Of a DNA stretch of 64,000 nucleotides, positions 57,091 through 64,000 are shown one piece after another (within the stretch, counting starts at the first letter, position 1; every line of letters begins with the position of its first letter). This DNA is from Tenodera sinensis (taxonomy: Eukaryota > Arthropoda > Insecta > Mantodea > Mantidae). The DNA lies in contig CM060968.1 in NCBI GenBank assembly GCA_030765045.1, positions 113,673,404 to 113,737,403 of the forward strand. The letters run 5' to 3'. The notes beneath the pieces are model-generated. The model worked only from the letters and a program-made list of their open reading frames with translations. It ran no database searches and was not told where the DNA came from. Both the position numbers and the translations under genes were made by a program.

Positions 57091-59802
57091 TTAGATCGCC
57101 GGACTTAAGATGTCCTTCGGCAATCTTTTGGATGGTAGTCGGCGCGGCTGTCTCTGGTCGTATTGGCCCAGGGTATTCACCAGAGGGTTGGGGTGGTTCT
57201 GGAGTTTATTGTACATTGTTCGAGCGCGAGTTTTGATCACGTCGACAATGTACGGGATGCCGGAATGTTCGTGTAGGATATGGGCAGGAAATCTTCGGCC
57301 TGTATCATATATCATCCTTAATGCCCGGTTCTGCAACGTCTGGAGTCTGATGAAGGTGGATCTTGCCACCACTCCCCAGATCTCGCATCCGTACAGGACC
57401 AGAGGCGGGACGATCGCTCGATACAGCCGAAGCTTCAGGCGTAGGGGCATGGTTTGGGAACTGAGGATGGGGTACAACTGCCGCAGGACAGCGTGGCCTT
57501 GAAGTACTTTGCCCCTGACGTGATGTCTATACGTCAGCCGCCGGTCCAGCGTGACCCCGAGATACTTCGCCGTAGTGACCCAGGGGATCCGACGGCGCCG
57601 AAGCACGAGGTCCAGCGGGAGCCGGTTGGCTATCGTATTAGCCAGGAGAATCGCAGAGCTTTTCTCCGGGTTAATAGACATACGCCAGTTCTCGCACCAT
57701 CTATTGATGGCACAGAGGTGGGCTTGTACTTGTCGGTAACTGTAGCGCGGGTTCTTGTTAGTAGCGAAGATCATGAGATCGTCCGCATACTGACAGATGT
57801 GTGTGTTGGGGTGCGTCGGGAGATCGGCCATGTAAGCTGCGAAGAGTGCCGGTGACAGTACACTGCCCTCGGGGACTCCTGCGCCAATGGGCCTCTCTCT
57901 GGAGAATGATCCCTCCACCTTCACCCGGAAGCTACGTTCCTGTAGGAAACTAGCCACCAAGTAAATGTATGGAGGGGGGATTTCCTGCTGTATGAGCTTG
58001 TAGACAAGCCCCTCATGCCAAGTGGTAGAAAATGCGTTTTCCACGTCGAGCAACACTGCCACCGTTTTAGCTCTCTCCTGGTAAGCCAGGGAAGCTTTCT
58101 CGGCTACACGCAGTAGTTGTTCAGTCGTGGAATGACCAGAACGAAAACCAAACTGGTGTTCCGGTAGGAGACCTTTTTCCTCCAAAAGAGGTCCGAGGCG
58201 GGACAGGAACAGTTTCTCGAACACTTTCGAGACAACTGGTAGGAGGCTGATGGAACGGTAACTGGATGGAAAAACCGGATTCTTTCCCTGCTTCAAAACG
58301 CATACCACACGCGCCTGTTTCCAGACAGCTGGAAAGTGGCACATGCTGAGGCATGCGTTGTAAATGCGGGTCAAGTGCATCACGGCTCTATGGGGTAGGT
58401 GCTGGAGCATTTCCGCTGTTACACGGTCCTGCCCAGGGGCTTTACTAGGCTTTAGGTGCCGGATGGTGTTAGTTACCTCGCGAGGGGTAACTACCGGGAT
58501 GTGGAACTCCTCGTGGCCCGCGGGTCGGACTTCTAGGAAGTCTTCTACCGCTTGTTCCACGAGGTCAGTATGGTCATCGTTCTGAGGATCTACCCTAGGC
58601 TGGAACTGAGTCTCCAGATAGTCTGCTAGTGCCTCTGCTTTTTCCCTCGGTTCAAAGACAAGTCTTCCCCGAGGGCTGTGCACTGGATGCTGGTGTGCAG
58701 ATTTGTCTTTCCTCAAGGCTCGGACGATGCGCCACGGTTTCCTCTCTTGGAGGTTTACGCGACGCATTGTTTCGTCCCAAGCTGCTTGCCTGTGTTTTCT
58801 TAGGAGTCGTCTCACCAGGGATTTGAACCTCTGGTGTATTACTCCTATCCTAGGATGTCGGAATCTCTGCCATAGCCGTCTGACAGCATTTTTTGCTTGA
58901 ATGAGGCGTTTTAGTGGGACAGGGATAGATGTCGGGTTTGGTACTTCGGTAGGAATGCGATGCGTGTGAGCACGCACCGCGTTTAGGACAGAGGTAGAAA
59001 ACCCCGTGGCTGCCTCCTCGAGAGCCTCTATCGAGTCTATTCGAGGATTTGCTTCCACAGAGTTTTGAAGGGCTAGGACGGCTGCATCCCAGTCGACTTC
59101 ATCCACCCAGTCCGGCACTCCCAGGGCAGTAAGATTAACGTCTGCATCCACCACAACAGGGTTGTGGTCGGAGTCCAGATCGTTAATCACAGAGAGGTCC
59201 AAGTGAAATGGTATGTTTTTGGTGACCATGAAATCGATGATATCCGCGGCGCCGCGTGCCGGGTAGTAGGTTGGACCTCTCGGCCCGTGCGCGTGAAGGG
59301 CGGGGTTCCCGCTAATGAGACGGTACAATCCCCGGCCCTTAACGTTCTGGGTGCGGCTGTGCCAGCTTGGGTGTTTTGCGTTGAAGTCGCCTGCAATGCA
59401 AACCCTGTGGTGTAGGTTCAGGAGTGCCGTGATGTCCGCTTCATAGAAGTGACCATCCGGCGGGTCGTATACCGCCACAAGCACCAGATCGTTCCCGCCC
59501 AAGGATAGCCTTATGGCGGTTGCTTCCAGGTGTTGTAGCGGAGGAATGGTAACAGGAGTGTGGGTGAGATGGTTCTTTATGAAAATGGCAGTACCACCGC
59601 CCTGTCGGCCGACCCGATCAGACCGATGAGCGGCGTAACTTGGCAGGTTAAACTGTACACCAGCGTGCAAGTGCGTTTCACAGACCATCAGGATATCAAT
59701 CCCATGGCTGTCCACGAACTCCAGCAGGCCAGGTCTCTGGTCTCTAACTCCATTTGCGTTCCAGAACGCAGCTCGAAATGAACGCACAGTTCTATGCGCC
59801 AT
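57091..59802 (-). CDS. Jockey-type ORF2 protein: apurinic endonuclease and reverse transcriptase
   Basis: The protein has 903 residues, a normal length for Jockey ORF2, and starts at ATG 59802. The APE-type endonuclease at the N-terminus shows N15/N17, E42, YDPP 112-115, GDFNAKH 138-144 and SDHNPV 210-215. The RT domain shows FGFRSGHST, LLDVENAFSTTWH, GVPEGSVLSPALF and YADD at residues 672-675 (57781-57789 and flanks), then YLGVTLDRRLTY. The C-terminal thumb region continues to the stop, and no RNase H is present, as usual in this clade. It nicks target DNA and copies RNA by target-primed reverse transcription. The ATG overlaps the ORF1 stop by one base (TAATG), suggesting termination-reinitiation. 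All catalytic motifs are intact, so it may be functional. Confidence 0.95.
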   Translation of the reverse strand: MAHRTVRSFRAAFWNANGVRDQRPGLLEFVDSHGIDILMVCETHLHAGVQFNLPSYAAHRSDRVGRQGGGTAIFIKNHLTHTPVTIPPLQHLEATAIRLSLGGNDLVLVAVYDPPDGHFYEADITALLNLHHRVCIAGDFNAKHPSWHSRTQNVKGRGLYRLISGNPALHAHGPRGPTYYPARGAADIIDFMVTKNIPFHLDLSVINDLDSDHNPVVVDADVNLTALGVPDWVDEVDWDAAVLALQNSVEANPRIDSIEALEEAATGFSTSVLNAVRAHTHRIPTEVPNPTSIPVPLKRLIQAKNAVRRLWQRFRHPRIGVIHQRFKSLVRRLLRKHRQAAWDETMRRVNLQERKPWRIVRALRKDKSAHQHPVHSPRGRLVFEPREKAEALADYLETQFQPRVDPQNDDHTDLVEQAVEDFLEVRPAGHEEFHIPVVTPREVTNTIRHLKPSKAPGQDRVTAEMLQHLPHRAVMHLTRIYNACLSMCHFPAVWKQARVVCVLKQGKNPVFPSSYRSISLLPVVSKVFEKLFLSRLGPLLEEKGLLPEHQFGFRSGHSTTEQLLRVAEKASLAYQERAKTVAVLLDVENAFSTTWHEGLVYKLIQQEIPPPYIYLVASFLQERSFRVKVEGSFSRERPIGAGVPEGSVLSPALFAAYMADLPTHPNTHICQYADDLMIFATNKNPRYSYRQVQAHLCAINRWCENWRMSINPEKSSAILLANTIANRLPLDLVLRRRRIPWVTTAKYLGVTLDRRLTYRHHVRGKVLQGHAVLRQLYPILSSQTMPLRLKLRLYRAIVPPLVLYGCEIWGVVARSTFIRLQTLQNRALRMIYDTGRRFPAHILHEHSGIPYIVDVIKTRARTMYNKLQNHPNPLVNTLGQYDQRQPRRLPSKRLPKDILSPAI

Positions 59803-61316
59803 TACGAACTTATGGAGTTAGAATAGAGGTCCTTAGCCGTTTGAAGCACCGTGAGATGCTTCTGCACAGCGGAAATCCCGGGGTTGATGATGGTTTCCCT
59901 GCAGCGTCGTAGGATTGGGAGGGAACGCTGAACTAAGTCGGCGAACCAGGTTGCCAACTCGATGAATTCAGCCATCTCCTCGGAAGCGAATGTGTCCCCT
60001 AAGGTTGGTTCTGGGATGTTTTGTAGAGGCACTGCTGCCTCGTGGTTGGTTGAGCCAGTCCGCTGGGACGGGCTAGCATTGGCTGTCTCTGCCGCTTGTT
60101 GATTGGATGACGCAGCTTGAGCTGTGGGTACTGGTGGTGGGGAGAGTTTTCCAACAGTTTTGTTGGAATCCTTCGCCACAGTAGGTTTTTCTGTGTTTTT
60201 CACCACAGAGGCTTTCTTCTTCCCCTTCTTGGGAGGACGTTTTTCTTTAGGAGCAGTGCTGGGTGTTGGAGCAGGTTTTGTGCTCACAACCTGGGGTGGG
60301 ACACTTTCCGGGACTGGCGTTGTCATCGACTTGGCAACCTGGTCGCTAGGGGTTACTTCCGCGGCCTCGGCCTGTGCGAGAGCACCTTCGTGTCTCGCCA
60401 GGGCCGTGGCGAAAGAGACCCCTGTTCTGACTTCAGTGTCAGCCTTGCCCTGTTTGCCTTGCATTATCGCAAGTCTCCTAGGGCACCCGCGATAGATCCC
60501 TATGTGGGATCCATTGCAGTTGGCGCACCTTCTTTCCTCTTTTGGTACCGGGCAAGCCTTTACCAGGTGCTCGCCCGCACAACGGAGACACTTGAGAGTC
60601 CTCTCACAGGCAAAGCTTGAGTGGTGGAAACCCAGGCATTTATAGCACTGGGCTGGCCCCTCCCTGCCGTGATAAGGCTCAATCGTGACCCGTGTATAGT
60701 ACAGGCAAGTCACCTCGTCAATCTTAGGGGTTCCCTCCCCTTGTTTCTCTACGGTTACTAGGAATAGAGGTAGGGGTACCTTTGTGGGTTTCCCCTCTTT
60801 CACCTTTGTAGTGGTGAGTTGCACCACGGACCGCGGTTCGATTCCGTGTTCGTCCTTCAGGCCGGCACAGATATCCTGGGGGTCTGTCTCCGAATCGAGA
60901 CCTCTAATTACCCTGCGGACCACGTGGGGTCGCTGTAGCGAATACGTGTGGAATTTTATTCCACTCGCTTTCAGCACTTCCTTTGCGGCCGCATGGTCTC
61001 CAGAGGAAGTGGTTCGGATGACAACACGCCCTGGGTGTCGTGTTGTCTGAAATACCGCCTTTAACTTTCCCCTGAGTTCCTTCATCACCTTGATGTGATT
61101 AGGGAAGGGGTCAGACACAATTGGCGGAATTTTTTCCGCCTTTTGTGCGGCTTGGTGCTGGGGGGACGCTGCAGGTCCCGATGAAGGAGCAGGTCGCCCT
61201 GGGCTCGAACCAGAGGACCTTTTCCTGCGGCTTTGTACCACTACAAAGCCATCGTCGTCCGGCAGTGCTGGAGTTGGGTTGACAGGAGCTGGTGGTGTTA
61301 TGGGGGCGACAGGGAA
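59802..61316 (-). CDS. Jockey-type ORF1 (gag-like nucleic-acid-binding protein), 5' end missing
   Basis: The frame ends with TAA at 59804-59802. It contains three zinc knuckles of the Jockey pattern (60647-60483): CYKCLGFHHSSFAC, CLRCAGEHLVKAC and CANCNGSHIGIYRGC. Before them lies a region with RGLDSETDPQDI typical of ORF1 RNA-binding domains, and after them a Pro/Lys-rich tail. Such proteins coat the element RNA and target it to the nucleus. A GTG at 61241 is not a credible start, because family-typical sequence (DDDGFVVV) continues upstream in frame. No ATG is found before the element boundary near 61315, so the N-terminus is probably truncated. The first internal Met is about 50 codons into the frame counted from 61241. 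Confidence 0.88.
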   Translation of the reverse strand, partial: FPVAPITPPAPVNPTPALPDDDGFVVVQSRRKRSSGSSPGRPAPSSGPAASPQHQAAQKAEKIPPIVSDPFPNHIKVMKELRGKLKAVFQTTRHPGRVVIRTTSSGDHAAAKEVLKASGIKFHTYSLQRPHVVRRVIRGLDSETDPQDICAGLKDEHGIEPRSVVQLTTTKVKEGKPTKVPLPLFLVTVEKQGEGTPKIDEVTCLYYTRVTIEPYHGREGPAQCYKCLGFHHSSFACERTLKCLRCAGEHLVKACPVPKEERRCANCNGSHIGIYRGCPRRLAIMQGKQGKADTEVRTGVSFATALARHEGALAQAEAAEVTPSDQVAKSMTTPVPESVPPQVVSTKPAPTPSTAPKEKRPPKKGKKKASVVKNTEKPTVAKDSNKTVGKLSPPPVPTAQAASSNQQAAETANASPSQRTGSTNHEAAVPLQNIPEPTLGDTFASEEMAEFIELATWFADLVQRSLPILRRCRETIINPGISAVQKHLTVLQTAKDLYSNSISS

Positions 61317-61319
61317 CAG

Positions 61320-61429
61320 ATAGGTATAAGATATATTTGGAGGCTCTTGGAAAGAAGTAGATTCAAGAGTAGAATATATTAATAGTTATTTTTGCTAGTA
61401 CAAAAGGTAAAAGCTCATTGAGGATATAT
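61320..61429. other. AT-rich flank of the Jockey element
   Basis: Sharp composition change from the ORF1 region; no feature. Confidence 0.3.
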
Positions 61430-61775
61430 AGCGAAATAAAAATAGTGTGGAGGAGGGATATTTATAATAAACTAGGGTGAGAAGGATTTGCTTGGACGGG
61501 GACAGGAGTTAGAAATGTGAAAGGCGTTAGACATGATAAGGATAAAGAAAAATGGCCAGTGTGTGAAGATGATTCAGACTGGCGTGGTATTCTATACTGT
61601 GAACAAACAAGGGTATGGAGAGAACAAAAGTGGAACAGTTTTACAGCGGGGGAGAGGTATATGCTAATTAGGAAAATGTCTATAAAAGCAGAAAATAATG
61701 TAAGAAGTACAGGCGATTGTTTGGGGAAAGTCGGGGAGAAATGGTTAAGAAAGATTAAGAACAATCAATAATCAA
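61430..61775 (+). pseudogene. C-terminal fragment of another non-LTR ORF2
   Basis: The plus-strand frame 61517-61771 reads WPVCEDDSDWRGILYC followed by a Trp/Lys-rich stretch. This resembles the C-terminal Cys motif of non-LTR proteins and the remnant at 46300-46400 (CRKCDRICENWHCILEC). It is in opposite orientation to the adjacent Jockey element. Confidence 0.45.
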
Positions 61776-62999
61776 GGTTGAAGAAACTGGAACAAGGTAT
61801 ATTAGGGGTGAATAAGAAAGCTAGTTGTTACGTGTTAGAAATGCTGTTAATGATAATGTATTAACTAACTTATCTAAGTATGTACGAAGAAAGATGAGAA
61901 ATAAATATCGTATTCTATAAATCATTCCTATGAAATAAGACTTACTTGATCATCTGCGAAAACGGCGTTCAGGAATAATTCCTTTAAGCTCTTTGTCATT
62001 GTCGATGTGTATTAATATACACATACATTGGCTGGTAAATTTAATCATCAATATGAGCTCTTTGAAGCTCACGCCACAACTTCCGTTTTGACGTACGTAC
62101 GCAATGAGTATTTGCCGCAGTGTTTATAGAGATGATGGGTTCCAGAAGGAAAGCAAGCAAAGCGACAGGCACGAGTGGCCAAAGGGATATTAGAAAACAA
62201 TCTACTTGCGTCATTCCATTCTTTTCATCTTGCCTGCTGCATGGACAGTAAATTCCTTTTTGCCTTGAGGCCTGTTTTATTTAACTTATTTGGTTCTAAC
62301 CGACGCCTCTCTCTACCGGAGAGAGAGAGAGGTTCAGAGTAAATAAGAGAGCCAAAGCCGACATCAAAAGAAACCACTCATTCCTGTCCCTCTCTCGCTC
62401 TATCCTTTTCACTCACTTTGCAACTTCCTCCCTTTTTCCCTCTCTTTGGACCGAGACTCCGTGTAAATTCGATGTTACTTCAGGGTAACAGAAAGGACAA
62501 ATTCGATAAATTCCATGAGAGGAAGATCCATTTATGTGATGACGTACATACGTCACACCAAGCTGGAAATTTTATTTGATTTCTAGCTGCTAGTGAGACA
62601 CAGCCGTTTTGGCTTTGAAGATATGGGTTAGTACTACAAGAACATTCCCAATAATAGCTGTGTTCATTTATTAGGAAAGAAACTATAACTGTAATTCCTC
62701 TTCAAAATCTTGTAGTTTAGATCTAAATATCTCCAAAGTTATGCACATATTTTTCTTGTGAAGGGTGTCATGAGAGGCAATTCCACTGTGGTGGAGTCTC
62801 TGGACGAGAACCACATCAGAATTGGGTCCTTTATTGGTAGAATGAGGTTGACGCAAGAAGGGATGGTCATAATGCGGTGCTTTTGTTGGGAGGGACTTCT
62901 TCATCCTCTTGATTTGGGTGTCATTGAGGAGTTATCATTCCCCAGTGGGAGGCGCCCTCAAATTTCCCATCAGGTAAGGGATAAGCTACACATTCAGTT
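61776..62999. other. No gene recognised
   Basis: Includes the 15-base string at 61916-61930 that also precedes the Jockey 3' end, and a short GA tract near 62320. 62758-63081 has an open frame without motifs that may be antisense to the adjacent Jockey remnant. Confidence 0.35.
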
Positions 63000-63425
63000 T
63001 GTGTTAAGTACAAGTTCGGGCGTTTGTATATTTCCCGGGGTCAATGACGTACTGTCCGAGGCCACGGATAAAGGTATTTGAAGTTGTGCGGAAGAGAATT
63101 TTAGAATTTTTGAGAAAGGGATAGTATGTGATCACTGAGAGTTGGCATAGAATGGTCACAATTGAGGTCTTTGTTTGGTCTCTGCATAACAGGGGACCGA
63201 AGAAAACGGCCTTGAAGTGTTTGTAGACGTTTAAGGTGTGATTGTGCAGCAATGCCTTTGACTTGACATGCATAGGTGGGCGAAGTATCTGCTTGTACAG
63301 GAGCACTTTGTTCCGGACGGAAATTCCTGATTTCCTGTTGTGAAGTGGATATATCATTGTCATCCTGCGGTTGATCTTTCTGGTTACATTCTCGATGTGG
63401 GGTTTCCAAGTTTTACGTTGAGGGA
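63000..63425 (-). pseudogene. Jockey-type ORF2 C-terminal remnant, frameshifted
   Basis: Across three frames the minus strand reads WKPHIENVTRKINRRMTMIYP, then VRNKVLLYKQILRP, then SHLKRLQTLQGRFLR, then LGQYVIDPGK. This is the thumb and C-terminal region of Jockey ORF2 and matches the order of the intact copy (YGCEIWG..., RLQTLQNRALR). At least two frameshifts break it. The sequence is distinct from the intact element, so it belongs to a different, older Jockey lineage. Confidence 0.75.
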
Positions 63426-64000
63426 TAATTAATTACGATTTATTGAAACGCGCACATTGAGATGGTTTCGAAATGACGATATTTAGGTTAACAATCTTCT
63501 AACCTTATATTTGTGATGAAATAGACGTAATTATCATTGACTGGCAATTAATTCTTCACCCTACAATCCGATTTGAAAAATATAACTGTAGACGAAATTA
63601 AGGAGGTTGATACATTGAGCCTTGCAGTGCTAATTTAAGAGACAAATACAACATTTCAAATTGGGGAGTCACTGGTCTACTTTTTGGTGTTTGTGGACTG
63701 ATTAATAAATTTACTGTTAATTTATCTTGATTATCTTGATTCTTTGTAGATTTTACGCAATCATCTGTATACTACACTAAATTAAGTAATTGCAGTAATA
63801 CGTAAGCAAATTGAAAAAGAACAATGTGGCAATATTAAGAGAGGATGCCCTAAACAGGAGACGGAGCATAATTGCAACCGTAAACTTGTATGTTGACGCG
63901 CCTTGTTCAGTGGTTCAGAATTTAGTTTCCTTCAGCATCTACTCAAAAGTCAGAACTCCACATACTCAGTCTGCACCGTGCACCTGTTTTACGTTTGAAT
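63426..64000. other. No gene recognised
   Basis: AT-rich end of the window with no supported feature. Confidence 0.35.

Larger units (their letters stand above)
56723..61319 (-). mobile_element. Jockey-clade non-LTR retrotransposon, probably 5'-truncated
   Basis: The minus-strand order is ORF1 (gag-like with zinc knuckles), ORF2 (endonuclease and reverse transcriptase), then about 368 bp of 3' untranslated sequence. The boundaries were placed where GC-rich element sequence changes to AT-rich flank. No poly-A is evident at the 3' end, unlike typical Jockey. ORF1 runs out of the 5' boundary without an ATG, so the copy seems to lack its 5' end. Both long frames are uninterrupted, which means a recent insertion. 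Confidence 0.85.

Noticed and set aside
57110..57855. Plus-strand frames across the Jockey ORFs
   Set aside because: They are antisense to intact, motif-bearing ORF2 and ORF1 and have no motifs of their own.
59802..61241. ORF1 of the Jockey element as complete from 61241
   Set aside because: 61241 is a GTG inside family-typical sequence that continues upstream; the true start is not present.

Overview
The window is AT-rich eukaryotic DNA that is mostly a graveyard of transposable elements. The retroelement types point to an arthropod, most likely an insect with a large genome: a Jockey-clade non-LTR element, RTE/CR1-like reverse-transcriptase remnants, tRNA-derived SINEs with box A and box B promoters, MITEs, a Ty3/gypsy-like LTR element primed by tRNA-Leu, and a decayed member of an arthropod repeat protein family with a CYVCGEFT motif. 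I cannot name the species. I see no host gene with a convincing exon structure, no rRNA, no clear functional tRNA gene and no CRISPR array.

Layout. 1-8.8 kb: two copies of an 800-860 bp dispersed repeat ('family A') and a GC-rich SINE, otherwise unassigned AT-rich DNA. 8.9-9.1 kb: a young 249-bp SINE with perfect 11-bp target-site duplications. 9.1-20 kb: mostly unassigned, with three GTCACGTGAC palindromes, a second SINE family, a dispersed repeat with a trace of coding ('family C') and the CYVCGEFT pseudogene. 20-31 kb: a promoter-like X-box/CRE cluster, two MITE copies, several family A copies and simple repeats. 31-33.5 kb: a 141-bp tandem duplication, a 0.7-kb terminal-inverted-repeat element at TTAA and a GT-rich minisatellite.

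34.28-36.84 kb is the centrepiece. It is a complete, very young LTR element: 210-bp LTRs that differ at one base, tRNA-Leu primer site, polypurine tract and 4-bp target duplication. Its single 702-codon frame fuses a gag-like coiled-coil region and a protease remnant to about 300 residues of fibrillar-collagen Gly-X-Y repeat, then to a short non-collagen tail. It looks like a non-autonomous retrotransposon that captured a spliced host collagen transcript. It sits inside an older copy of family A, and that copy gives the empty target site.

37-56.7 kb holds further family A copies (one with a nested SINE), two reverse-transcriptase remnants on the minus strand, non-LTR C-terminal remnants on the plus strand, a perfect 37-nt palindrome and several microsatellites. 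56.72-61.32 kb is a Jockey-clade element on the minus strand with an intact 903-codon ORF2 (endonuclease plus reverse transcriptase) and a long ORF1 whose 5' end seems to be missing. 61.4-64 kb holds another non-LTR C-terminal fragment and a broken second Jockey copy.

How the parts relate: the SINEs and the collagen-carrying LTR element encode no reverse transcriptase and must borrow it. The Jockey ORF2 is a possible source of activity for target-primed elements. The autonomous gypsy-like partner of the LTR element is not in this window. Family comparisons rest on memory of the families; no search was run.
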